A stretch of 64,000 bases of DNA from Thermomonas alba (lineage in GTDB: Bacteria; Pseudomonadota; Gammaproteobacteria; Xanthomonadales; Xanthomonadaceae), in the NCBI RefSeq assembly GCF_022419205.1, contig NZ_JAJOZU010000004.1:70995-134994 (forward strand), written 5' to 3'. The notes under the pieces are model-generated. The model was not told the DNA's origin. It saw only the letters and a program-made list of their open reading frames with translations, and made no database searches. Shown here one piece after another: positions 29,820 to 38,011 of the stretch; positions within the stretch are counted from its first letter, which is position 1; every line of letters begins with the position of its first letter. The translations under genes and the position numbers were made by a program.

Positions 29820-30097
29820 GCGCCTTCTCCTTGCAGCAAGGGTTCGAGCTTGCCGGCGCGATGCAGCGCCATCATGTCGTCGTAGCCGCCGACGTGGAAC
29901 CCACCGATGAAGATCTGCGGCACGCTGGTGCGGCCGGTCAGCGCCACCATCTTCTCGCGCGCGGCCGGATCAGTGTCGATCCGCACCTCGGACCAGGTCA
30001 GTCCCTTGCTCTTGAGGAAGTTCTTGGCCATCACGCAGTACGGGCACACCTCGGTGCTGTAAATGGTGATCGGCGGGTAGCTGCTGGGGTCGCTCAC
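29816..30097 (-). CDS. grxC: Glutaredoxin 3
   Basis: 93 aa dithiol glutaredoxin with active site CPYC (18-21), cis-Pro motif TSVPQIFI and GGYDDMMAL. It reduces protein and glutathione mixed disulfides in the cytoplasm. First gene of the two-gene grxC/AhpD-like operon, divergent from bepA. Confidence 0.95.
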   Translation of the reverse strand: MSDPSSYPPITIYSTEVCPYCVMAKNFLKSKGLTWSEVRIDTDPAAREKMVALTGRTSVPQIFIGGFHVGGYDDMMALHRAGKLEPLLQGEGA

Positions 30098-30160
30098 GGG
30101 GGTCTCCTGAACCGAAAGGGAGGATTTTGGTCGAATATGGGCCGAGCCGCGGTCACCAGT

Positions 30161-30166
30161 TTGACA
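30161..30166 (+). promoter_or_regulatory. Candidate -35 box for bepA
   Basis: A perfect TTGACA hexamer in the grxC-bepA divergent gap. The -10 is poorly defined (CATCCG at a 17-bp spacing, or TATTCA too close). If used, transcription would begin very near 30199, which would favour the later bepA start at 30220. Confidence 0.35.
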
Positions 30167-30198
30167 GCCGCTCTGGCCGTATTCATCCGGCTACTGCC

Positions 30199-31827
30199 AT
30201 GACACTGCATCCTGTCCATATGACCGTCCGACTGCCCACCGCCGCCCTGCTGTTCGCCCTGACCGCCAGCATCGGGCTGGCCAGCGCGCAGGAGCGCAGC
30301 CTGCCCGACATCGGCTCCTCCGCCGGCAGCGTGCTCTCGCCGGCCAAGCAGGCCGAGTACGGCGCGATGGTGCTGGCCCAGCTGCGCCACGAGGGCTACG
30401 TGCTGGACGACCCGCTGCTGGACGGCTGGCTGAGCGATGTCGGCCAGCGCCTGGCCAGCGCCAGCGACCGCCCGCAGCAGGCGTTCACCTTCTTTCTGCT
30501 GCGCGACCGCCAGATCAACGCCTTCGCCACCCTCGGCGGCTACGTGGCGGTCAACTCCGGGCTGGTGCTGGCCGCCGCGCGCGAGGACGAACTGGCCGGC
30601 GTGCTGGCGCACGAAATCTCGCACGTCACCCAGCAGCACGTGCTGCGCGGCGCCGAGAAGGCCCAGCGCGAGAGCCTGCCGATCCTGCTGGCCACCCTCG
30701 GCGCGATCGTGGCCGCGCAGAAAGCCGGCGGCACCTCCAGCGGCGATGCGTCCTCGGCCGCGCTGATCACCGGCATGGGCCTGCTGCAGCAGCGTCAGAT
30801 CGACTACACCCGCGACAACGAGGCCGAAGCCGACCGCATCGGCATCCGCCTGCTGGCGAACGCCGGCTACGACCCGGAGGCGATGGCCGACTTCTTCCAG
30901 ACCCTGCAGGGCGTGGTGCGGCTGAACCAGGGCGACGAACGCAGCGCGCTGCCGCCCTACCTGCAGACCCATCCACTGACCCTGGCGCGCATCAGCGAGG
31001 CACGCCAGCGCGCCGAAAAACTCGAGGCCGCGCACCTGCCACTGCCCACCACCGGCGGCAGCGGCGGCAATCCGCTGCTGCCGGCCAACCTACAGCCAGC
31101 GGGCGATCTGCATCCGGCGCGCGGCGACACCGGCGACTTCCCCTGGGCCAAGGAACGCCTGCGCGTGCTCAGCGCGCCGACCCCGGCCCAGGCCATCCGC
31201 GAATACCGGCAGATGCAATCCCGGCAGGCGCTGAACGACCCGCAACGCTACGGCCTGGCATTGGCGCAGCTGCTGGCCGGCGACAGTGGCGCAGCCCTAC
31301 AGGAACTGACGCCGCTGGCGCTGGCGCATCCTGGCAACCTGTGGCTGCAGATCGCCACCGGTCAGGCCGAGGCCCGCAGCGGCCGGATCGCCGAAGCCGA
31401 CCGCCGCTTCGAAGCGCTGCTCGCGCGCAGGCCGACCCAGCGCGCGCTGGCGCTGTCCTACGCGCGGCTGCTGACCGAGCGCGGAACCCGCGAGGCTGGC
31501 CAACGCGCGGTGGCGGTGCTGCGTCCGCTGCTGGCCACCAGCAACGCCGACCTACCGCTGCAGCAAATCTACGCGCGCGCCAACGAAATCGCGGGCGATC
31601 CGGTGCGCGCGGGCGAAGCCTGGGCGGAGGCGGCCTATCTCTCCGGTCGCCCCGAGCAGGCCCTGGTGCAGCTGAACAACCTGAAGAAGCGCGACGACCT
31701 GGACTACTACGCGCGCGCCCGGATCGACGCCCGCATCGCCGCAATCACCCCGACCGTGCTGGAACTGCGCCGGCAAGGCATCCACGACGAGGCGGTGGGC
31801 GGCCGGCTGGGGCTGTACGCCAGGTGA
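30199..31827 (+). CDS. bepA: BepA-type M48 metalloprotease with TPR repeats
   Basis: 542 aa periplasmic chaperone/protease of outer-membrane protein assembly (LptD, BAM quality control). A signal peptide ends near LASA (residue 30). The M48 domain has HEISH (138-142) and the third zinc ligand in DNEAEADRIG (about 206-215). Helical TPR-like repeats occupy about 330-500. ATG 30220 (seven codons later) is an equally good start that gives a more typical signal. The last bases overlap the region of the Pho box for phoB. Confidence 0.9.
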   Translation: MTLHPVHMTVRLPTAALLFALTASIGLASAQERSLPDIGSSAGSVLSPAKQAEYGAMVLAQLRHEGYVLDDPLLDGWLSDVGQRLASASDRPQQAFTFFLLRDRQINAFATLGGYVAVNSGLVLAAAREDELAGVLAHEISHVTQQHVLRGAEKAQRESLPILLATLGAIVAAQKAGGTSSGDASSAALITGMGLLQQRQIDYTRDNEAEADRIGIRLLANAGYDPEAMADFFQTLQGVVRLNQGDERSALPPYLQTHPLTLARISEARQRAEKLEAAHLPLPTTGGSGGNPLLPANLQPAGDLHPARGDTGDFPWAKERLRVLSAPTPAQAIREYRQMQSRQALNDPQRYGLALAQLLAGDSGAALQELTPLALAHPGNLWLQIATGQAEARSGRIAEADRRFEALLARRPTQRALALSYARLLTERGTREAGQRAVAVLRPLLATSNADLPLQQIYARANEIAGDPVRAGEAWAEAAYLSGRPEQALVQLNNLKKRDDLDYYARARIDARIAAITPTVLELRRQGIHDEAVGGRLGLYAR

Positions 31828-31829
31828 CG

Positions 31830-31849
31830 ACGTCATGAAACTGTCACCC
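31830..31849 (+). promoter_or_regulatory. Candidate Pho box with -10 of phoB
   Basis: Two 11-bp-spaced repeats, GTCAT (from 31832) and CTGTCAC (31841-31847), match the PhoB box CTGTCAT-N4-CTGTCAC. TGTAAT at 31858-31863 is at the right distance for a PhoB-dependent -10. The box begins two bases after the bepA stop. This suggests that phoB-phoR-ppk is autoregulated by phosphate starvation. Confidence 0.7.
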
Positions 31850-31902
31850 AGCCGTCGTGTAATGCATTGGCGCCCTCTCCGACGGCGCCATCATCGGACG
31901 CC

Positions 31903-32604
31903 ATGCAGAAACACATCCTGATCGTCGAAGACGAGCCCGCGATCCGCGACATGCTGGCCTACGCCCTGCGCAAAGGGGAGTACGTTCCGCTGCTGGCGGC
32001 AGACGCACGCGAAGCGCAGGAGCGGATCGCCGAGCGGGTGCCCGACCTGATCCTGCTGGACTGGATGCTGCCCGGCACCAGCGGCCTGGAGCTGGCGCGG
32101 CGCTGGCGGCGGGAAACCCTGACCCGCGACATCCCGATCATCATGCTGACCGCGCGCGGCGAGGAAAACGACCGCGTCGGCGGGCTCGAAGCCGGCGTCG
32201 ACGACTACGTGGTCAAGCCATTTTCCGCGCGCGAGCTGCTGGCGCGCATCCGCGCGGTGCTGCGGCGTTCGCGTGAGGACGACGACGACGGCAGCGTGCA
32301 GGTCGGCGCGCTGCGCATCGACGGCGCCGCGCACCGGGTGTTCGCCGACATCGACGGCACCGCGCACCCGATCCAGATGGGCCCCACCGAATACCGCCTG
32401 CTGCACTTCTTCATGACCCACGCCGAGCGCGTCTACACCCGCACCCAGTTGCTGGACCACGTCTGGGGCGGCAGCGTGTATGTGGAGGAGCGCACCGTGG
32501 ACGTGCACATCCGGCGCCTGCGCAAGACCCTGGAGCCGCACGGGCTGGATGCGATGGTGCAGACCGTACGCGGCGCCGGCTATCGTTTCTCGACTGCGGT
32601 GTGA
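31903..32604 (+). CDS. phoB: Phosphate regulon response regulator PhoB
   Basis: 233 aa OmpR-family regulator. The receiver domain (1-~120) has the acidic pocket EDE (9-11), phospho-acceptor Asp53 (LLDWMLP) and the conserved Lys in VKPFS. The C-terminal winged helix contains EERTVDVHIRRLRKTL and the GAGYRF end. Paired with phoR, ppk1 and ppx and preceded by a Pho box. The start at 31903 gives the typical MQKHILIVEDE N-terminus. Confidence 0.96.
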   Translation: MQKHILIVEDEPAIRDMLAYALRKGEYVPLLAADAREAQERIAERVPDLILLDWMLPGTSGLELARRWRRETLTRDIPIIMLTARGEENDRVGGLEAGVDDYVVKPFSARELLARIRAVLRRSREDDDDGSVQVGALRIDGAAHRVFADIDGTAHPIQMGPTEYRLLHFFMTHAERVYTRTQLLDHVWGGSVYVEERTVDVHIRRLRKTLEPHGLDAMVQTVRGAGYRFSTAV

Positions 32605-32657
32605 GCCGCCCGATTCACCCGCGGCCGCCCCAGCCACGCTCCTGTCTGCGCGTGGCG

Positions 32658-32688
32658 CCAGCTGACAGCTGGGCCCGCACATGCGGGC
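32658..32688 (+). other. Two small hairpins in the phoB-phoR gap
   Basis: A 15-base palindrome (CCAGCTG, A, CAGCTGG; 32658-32672) is followed directly by a 7-bp stem with a 2-base loop (32673-32679/32682-32688). They lie in the 115-bp space between phoB and phoR and could tune phoR expression or mRNA stability. No T-run follows. Confidence 0.4.
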
Positions 32689-32719
32689 GCAAGCGTGCGG
32701 AAACCCGGATACTTGCCCC

Positions 32720-34045
32720 ATGCCGTCGATTCCCCGCCACGCCTGGCTGCGTACTCTCCTCCATCTGCTGCTGATCCTCCTGGCCGGGCTGCTGATCGGC
32801 CTGGCGCTGGGCCAGCCGTGGCCGGCACTGGCGATCACCGCGTGGGGCGTGGTCAGCTGGCACTACTGGCGGCTGCATCGGCTGCTGCAACGCCTGGCCG
32901 CGCGCCAACGCCTGGCGCCGCGTGGCCGCGGCGTCTGGAGTGGGCTGGATGCCCTGCTCTACCGCGGCCAAATCGAAATGCGCACGCGCAAACGCCGTCT
33001 TCTGGCGATGCTGCGTGCCTACCGCGCGGTGGCGGCGGCGTTGCCGGACGCGGTGGTGCTGGTGGAGCGCAACAGCCAGCGCATCCTGTGGTTCAACGAA
33101 GCCGCCACCCCGCTGCTGGGTCTGCGCTACCCGCGCCACCACGGCACGCCGCTGGCGGACGCCCTGCGCCCGCTGCCGATGGCGCAATGGCTGGCCGCCG
33201 GGCGCAATGCCGAGCCGATGGAGGACGTCGCCTCGCCGGCCGATCCCGGCATGCGCCTGAGCCTGCGCCTGCTGCCCTATTCCGATGACCTGTGGCTGCT
33301 GCTGGCGCGCGATGTCAGCAAGCTGCTGCGGCTGGAACACATGCGCCGCGACTTCGTCGCCAACGTCTCGCACGAGCTGCGCACGCCGCTGACCGTGATC
33401 CACGGCTACCTGGAGATGCTGGACGCCGACGACCATCCCGAGTGGGCCGGCCTGCTGGACGAGATGCGCCGGCAGTCGCAGCGGATGGCGCGGCTGGTCG
33501 AGGATCTGCTGACTCTGTCGCGGCTGGAGGCGCGCGACCAGCTGGCCGAGGAACACGTGGCGATGGCACCGATGCTGGCCACCCTGCGGCGCGAGGCGGA
33601 GGCGCTCAGCGGCGGCCGCCACCGCATCCGGGTCGAGGACGAGGCCCAGGTGGACCTGCGCGGCGCCAGCAAGGAGCTGCACAGCGCGTTCGGCAACCTG
33701 GTCAGCAATGCCGTGCGCTACACCCCGGACGGCGGCGAGATCGTCGTCCGCTTCAGCCGCGAGACCGATGGCGGCGCGGTACTGGCCGTCCATGACACCG
33801 GCTACGGCATCCCCGCCGCGCACCTGCCGCGCCTGACCGAACGCTTCTACCGCGTCTCCACCAGCCGCTCGCGCGAGAGCGGCGGCACCGGGCTGGGGCT
33901 GGCCATCGTCAAGCACGTGCTGGGGCTGCACGGGGCGCAGCTGAACATTACCAGCGACGTCGGCGCAGGCAGTATCTTCAGCTGCCGGTTCAGTCGCGAC
34001 CGCGTGCTGCCCCGCGAGCCCTATCTTTCCGACACCACCCCATGA
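32720..34045 (+). CDS. phoR: Phosphate regulon sensor histidine kinase PhoR
   Basis: 441 aa. Two close N-terminal hydrophobic segments (about 10-30 and 34-50), a PAS-like domain (about 100-200), then the HisKA domain with His218 (VANVSHELRTP) and the HATPase domain with N box (LVSNAVRYTPDGG), DTGYGIP and GGTGLGLAIVKHV. No large periplasmic loop, as usual for PhoR. The ATG at 32720 avoids placing the start inside the upstream hairpins (32681). The stop overlaps the ppk1 ATG by 4 bp. Confidence 0.94.
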   Translation: MPSIPRHAWLRTLLHLLLILLAGLLIGLALGQPWPALAITAWGVVSWHYWRLHRLLQRLAARQRLAPRGRGVWSGLDALLYRGQIEMRTRKRRLLAMLRAYRAVAAALPDAVVLVERNSQRILWFNEAATPLLGLRYPRHHGTPLADALRPLPMAQWLAAGRNAEPMEDVASPADPGMRLSLRLLPYSDDLWLLLARDVSKLLRLEHMRRDFVANVSHELRTPLTVIHGYLEMLDADDHPEWAGLLDEMRRQSQRMARLVEDLLTLSRLEARDQLAEEHVAMAPMLATLRREAEALSGGRHRIRVEDEAQVDLRGASKELHSAFGNLVSNAVRYTPDGGEIVVRFSRETDGGAVLAVHDTGYGIPAAHLPRLTERFYRVSTSRSRESGGTGLGLAIVKHVLGLHGAQLNITSDVGAGSIFSCRFSRDRVLPREPYLSDTTP

Positions 34046-36120
34046 CCGCTCCAGCCGTCCCCAATCTGCGTGACCCTTCGCTGTATGCCAACCGCGAGCT
34101 GTCGCAGCTAGATTTCAACTTCCGCGTGCTGGCCCAGGCGCAAGACCCGACAGTGCCGCTGTTGGAGCGCCTGCGCTACCTGTGCATCTCCTGCACCAAC
34201 CTCGATGAGTTCTTCGAGATTCGCGGCGGCGCGGTGCTGCACGCGGTGGATCTCAACCTGCCGGCCGGCGTGGACGGACTTGATCCGGCACGCCTTCTCG
34301 GCAAGATCCACGAGCGCGCCGCCAAGCTGGTCGAAGCCCAGTACCGCTGCTTCCACGAGGAGCTACGGCCCGCGCTGATGCAGGAAGGGATCCGCCTGCT
34401 ACAGCGCGAGCAGTGGACCGCCGCACAGCGCGAGTGGCTGCGCCGCTATTTCCTCGAAGAGATCATGCCGGTGCTGTCGCCGCTGGGGCTGGATCCAGCG
34501 CATCCGTTCCCGAAGATCCTCAACAAGTCGCTGAACGTGGTGGTGCTGCTGGAGGGCCGCGACGCGTTCGGACGCGAAGGCCACCTGGCGATCGTGCGCG
34601 CACCACGCTCGCTGCCGCGCATCATCCGGGTGCCGGGCCTGGACGGGGGGGACACCGATACCAGCCTGGACTTCGTGTTCCTCAGCTCGGTGCTGTCGGC
34701 ATTCGTGGACGAGCTGTTCCCGGGGATGACGGTCAAGGGCGCCTACCAGTTCCGGGTGACCCGCAACTCCGAGCTGATCCTGGACGAGGACGACGTAGAC
34801 AACCTCGCCCTGGCCCTGCGCGACGAGCTGCTGGGCCGTGGCTACCTGCGCGCGGTGCGCCTGGAGATCGACGAGCGCTGCCCGCAGGACATCGTGGATT
34901 ACCTGCTGGCCAACTTCGACCTGCCGCCGAACGCGGTGTACAAGATCAACGGCCCGGTCAATCTGAACCGGGTGATCCAGGTCTACGACCTGGTCAAGCG
35001 CCCCGACCTCAAGTTCCGCCCGTTCACTCCGCGCCTGCCGCGCGAGATGGAGGGGATGTTCGAGGCGATTCGCCAGGGCGATGTGCTGCTGCATCACCCC
35101 TATGACGCCTTCACGCCCGTGCTGGAGCTGATCCGCCAGGCCGCCGAAGACCCGGACGTGCTGGCGATCAAGCAGACCCTGTACCGTACCGGCAAGGATT
35201 CCCCGATCGTCGATCATCTGATCCAGGCCGCGCGCAACGGCAAGGACGTGACGGTGGTGGTGGAACTGCGCGCGCGCTTCGACGAAGAGGCCAACCTCGG
35301 CCTGGCCGACCGTCTGCAGGATGCCGGCGTGCAGGTGGTGTACGGCGTGGTCGGCTACAAGACCCACGCCAAGATGCTGCTGATCGTGCGCCGCGAGGGC
35401 AGCGGCCTGCGCCGCTACGCGCACCTGGGCACCGGCAACTACCACAGCGGCACCGCGCGCGCCTATACCGACTTCAGCCTGATGACGGCCGATCCGGACA
35501 TCACCCACGACGTCCATCTGATCTTCCAGCAGCTGTCCGGGCTGGCCGCGCCGCTGACGCTCAAGCGCCTGCTGCAGTCGCCATTCACCCTGCACCAGGG
35601 CGTGCTGGAACGGATCGCGCGCGAGACGGCGCATGCGCGTGCCGGCAAGCCAGGCCGGATCGTGGCGAAGATGAACGCGCTCAACGAACCGACGGTGGTG
35701 CGCGCGCTGTACGAGGCCTCGCAGGCCGGTGTGGAAATCGACCTGATCGTGCGCGGGGCCTGCGCCCTGCGCCCCGGCATTCCGGGCGTCTCCGAGCACA
35801 TCCGGGTGCGCTCGGTGGTCGGGCGATTCCTCGAGCATCACCGGGTGTGGTGGTTCGGCAACGATGGCCGACCGGAGCTGTTCTGCTCTTCGGCCGACTG
35901 GCTGGAGCGCAACCTGTTCCGCCGGGTCGAAGTCGCCTTCCCGATCAAAGACCCGCTGATCGCGCACCGCGTGCATCGCGAAGGCCTGCTGAACTACCTG
36001 GCCGACAACCAGAATGCCTGGCAGCTGCATCCTGACGGCCACTATGAGCGCTGCACGCCGGCTGCGGGCGAAGTCGCATTCTCGGCCCAGCTCAGCCTGC
36101 TGGAAGAGCTCTACACCTAG
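34042..36120 (+). CDS. ppk1: Polyphosphate kinase 1
   Basis: 692 aa; reversibly polymerises the gamma-phosphate of ATP into polyphosphate. PPK N-terminal domain (NRELSQLDFNFRVL), catalytic His442 in GYKTHAK, the HLGTGNYHSGTARAYTD block and the C-terminal FGNDGRPELFCSSADW all present. Translationally coupled to phoR, so it should follow Pho control. The TAG stop lies inside the 4-bp target duplication of the adjacent mobile element. Confidence 0.97.
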   Translation: MTAPAVPNLRDPSLYANRELSQLDFNFRVLAQAQDPTVPLLERLRYLCISCTNLDEFFEIRGGAVLHAVDLNLPAGVDGLDPARLLGKIHERAAKLVEAQYRCFHEELRPALMQEGIRLLQREQWTAAQREWLRRYFLEEIMPVLSPLGLDPAHPFPKILNKSLNVVVLLEGRDAFGREGHLAIVRAPRSLPRIIRVPGLDGGDTDTSLDFVFLSSVLSAFVDELFPGMTVKGAYQFRVTRNSELILDEDDVDNLALALRDELLGRGYLRAVRLEIDERCPQDIVDYLLANFDLPPNAVYKINGPVNLNRVIQVYDLVKRPDLKFRPFTPRLPREMEGMFEAIRQGDVLLHHPYDAFTPVLELIRQAAEDPDVLAIKQTLYRTGKDSPIVDHLIQAARNGKDVTVVVELRARFDEEANLGLADRLQDAGVQVVYGVVGYKTHAKMLLIVRREGSGLRRYAHLGTGNYHSGTARAYTDFSLMTADPDITHDVHLIFQQLSGLAAPLTLKRLLQSPFTLHQGVLERIARETAHARAGKPGRIVAKMNALNEPTVVRALYEASQAGVEIDLIVRGACALRPGIPGVSEHIRVRSVVGRFLEHHRVWWFGNDGRPELFCSSADWLERNLFRRVEVAFPIKDPLIAHRVHREGLLNYLADNQNAWQLHPDGHYERCTPAAGEVAFSAQLSLLEELYT

Positions 36121-36272
36121 GGAAGGTCTGAACAACGCCATCCAGGCGTTGTCAGCCCACGCCGAGTCCGGTACAGGCCCGGACTCGGCTCACACGCATC
36201 GATCACTCGCGTGATCGATGCGTGGCCGGCCCTCCATGGCCGGCAGGAACCTCTGAGTTGATCAGAGGTCCC
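36121..36272. mobile_element. MITE-like element, copy A (152 bp), IS5-type ends
   Basis: Flanked by CTAG direct repeats (36117-36120 and 36273-36276). The ends GGAAGGTCTGAAC and (reverse) GGGACCTCTGATC form an imperfect terminal inverted repeat, IS5-like as I recall that family. Inside are five hairpins: 8-bp ACAACGCC, 11-bp GCCGAGTCCGG, 12-bp (36195-36206/36211-36222), 7-bp GCCGGCC and 8-bp ACCTCTGA. There is no reading frame for a transposase. The first 75 bases match copy B (51299) except at three positions. Confidence 0.85.
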
Positions 36273-36276
36273 CTAG

Positions 36277-36444
36277 CAGTCCTGGTAGTCCGCAAAAGCC
36301 GCGCAGACCGGCGCGAGAGATGGCGCGCATGGGCTTGCCGGAGCGCATGCGGCGGTGCCGAATGGACTGAACGGACGGTGATCATTGCCAGGCCCACACA
36401 GTTCCCGTCGATAATGCCGGCTACCACCCGCACACGCCTTCCGC
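36277..36444 (+). promoter_or_regulatory. ppx leader with candidate promoter
   Basis: The 168 bp between the MITE and ppx contain no gene that I can support. TTGCCA (36385-36390) and GATAAT (36410-36415), 19 bp apart, form a weak sigma-70-type promoter about 30 bp ahead of the ppx ATG. It would let ppx be expressed independently of phoR-ppk1. Confidence 0.4.
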
Positions 36445-37974
36445 ATGCCTGCCACTGCCCAGCAACCACCTGCCCTGCGTGACGGCGATTTTCTTGCCGC
36501 CGTCGATCTCGGCTCCAACAGCTTTCACATCGTGGTGGCGCAGCGCGTGCTGGGTCAGTTGCGGGTGCTGGATCGCCTGCGCGAGACGGTGCGTCTGGCC
36601 GAAGGGCTGAACGCGCTCGGCGGACTGGATCCTGCCGTTCGCGAACGCGCACTGGCCTGCCTTGCGCGCTTTGGTCAGCGGGTGGCGGACATCCCGCGCG
36701 GCCAGGTGCGGGCGGTGGCCACGCATACGGTGCGGCAGCTGCGCGATCCGGAGAGTTTTCTGCGCCCGGCCGAAGCCGCGCTGGGACATCCGATCGACGT
36801 GATCTCCGGGCGCGAAGAGGCCCGCCTGGTGTATCTGGGCGTGGCCCACGAACAGCCGCCGGCGCCCGATCAAAACCGTCTTGTCATCGATATCGGCGGC
36901 GGTTCCACCGAGTGCATCATCGGCCGCGGCTTTACCCCGCTGGAGCGCGAGAGCCTGCAAGTCGGCTGCATCGCCAGCACCCGCCGCTTCTTTCCCGGCG
37001 GCAAGCTCGGCCGCAAGCGCTGGCAAGCGGCGCTGACCGAAGTGGAGCTGCAGTTCCAGCAGTTCGCCGCCGCCTACCGCCGCCTGGGCTGGGACGAGGC
37101 GATCGGCACCTCCGGCACCCACAAGGCGCTGGCCAACATCTGCGCGGCGATGAAGCTCTGCAGCAAGGGCAGCATCAGCCGCGAAGGTCTGTCGAAGGTG
37201 CGCGAGCGCCTGCTGCAGGCCGGACATATCGAAGAAATCGAGCTGCCAGGGCTGTCCGATGACCGCCGCCCGGTGATCGCCGGCGGCGTGCTGGTGTTGG
37301 AGGCCGCATTCGCCGTGCTGGGGCTGGAACAGCTGCAGGTGAGCAAGGCCGCGCTGCGCGAGGGCGTGCTGTATGACCTGCTTGGCCGCGGCGGCGCGGA
37401 CGATCCGCGCGAGCTGTCGGTGGCTGCGCTGATGCAACGCTACGGAGTGGATGCGGCGCAGGCCCAGCGGGTGCAATCCACCACTTTGCAATTGTTCGAT
37501 CAAGTGGAGGCCGCCTGGGCGCTGGGGCATGAAGAACGCGCCATGCTCGCGTATGCCGCGCGTCTGCACGAGCTGGGGCTGGCGATCGCGCACAGCGGCT
37601 ACCACGTGCATGGAGCCTACATCCTGGAGCATTCCGACATCGCCGGATTCTCGCAGCAGGACCAGCGCTTCCTCGCCGCGCTGGTGCGCTGCCATCGCCG
37701 CAGCGTGCCGAAATCGGCCTTCGAGGGGCTGCCCGACCGCCTGCGCCACAGCGCCCGCCGCTGCGCCGCACTGCTGCGGCTGGCGGTGCTGCTGCATCGG
37801 GCGCGCAAAGACGAACTGCCGCCGGGACTGCGCCTGCACGCCGAGGGCGAAGCCCTGACCCTGTCCATGGAACGGCGCTGGCTGCACTCCAGGCCGCTGC
37901 TGCGCGCCGATCTGGAAGCGGAGCCCGAAGACATGCTGGGCCTCGGGATCCAGCTGCGGGTCGTCGCCGCCTGA
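36445..37974 (+). CDS. ppx: Exopolyphosphatase
   Basis: 509 aa ASKHA-fold enzyme that removes terminal phosphate from polyphosphate, and in the family also hydrolyses pppGpp. ATPase-type motifs VDLGSNSFHIVV (20-31) and VIDIGGGSTECIIG (near 148-162) are intact. The C-terminal half has HD-like helical structure (YHVHGAYILEHSDIAGFS). It follows ppk1 as in many gammaproteobacteria, but here the two are separated by 324 bp including a MITE. Confidence 0.94.
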   Translation: MPATAQQPPALRDGDFLAAVDLGSNSFHIVVAQRVLGQLRVLDRLRETVRLAEGLNALGGLDPAVRERALACLARFGQRVADIPRGQVRAVATHTVRQLRDPESFLRPAEAALGHPIDVISGREEARLVYLGVAHEQPPAPDQNRLVIDIGGGSTECIIGRGFTPLERESLQVGCIASTRRFFPGGKLGRKRWQAALTEVELQFQQFAAAYRRLGWDEAIGTSGTHKALANICAAMKLCSKGSISREGLSKVRERLLQAGHIEEIELPGLSDDRRPVIAGGVLVLEAAFAVLGLEQLQVSKAALREGVLYDLLGRGGADDPRELSVAALMQRYGVDAAQAQRVQSTTLQLFDQVEAAWALGHEERAMLAYAARLHELGLAIAHSGYHVHGAYILEHSDIAGFSQQDQRFLAALVRCHRRSVPKSAFEGLPDRLRHSARRCAALLRLAVLLHRARKDELPPGLRLHAEGEALTLSMERRWLHSRPLLRADLEAEPEDMLGLGIQLRVVAA

Positions 37975-38011
37975 TCACCACTCCGGCGGAGCAGCGGCGC
38001 AGCTCAGCTCC

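Noticed and set aside
34399-36141. 580-codon open frame on the minus strand
   Set aside because: It is antisense to ppk1, with biased composition and no domain signature.
36121-36272. Simple transcription terminator after ppk1
   Set aside because: The hairpins lack T-runs, and the same sequence recurs at 51299 with its own 4-bp flanking duplication, so a mobile element explains it better.
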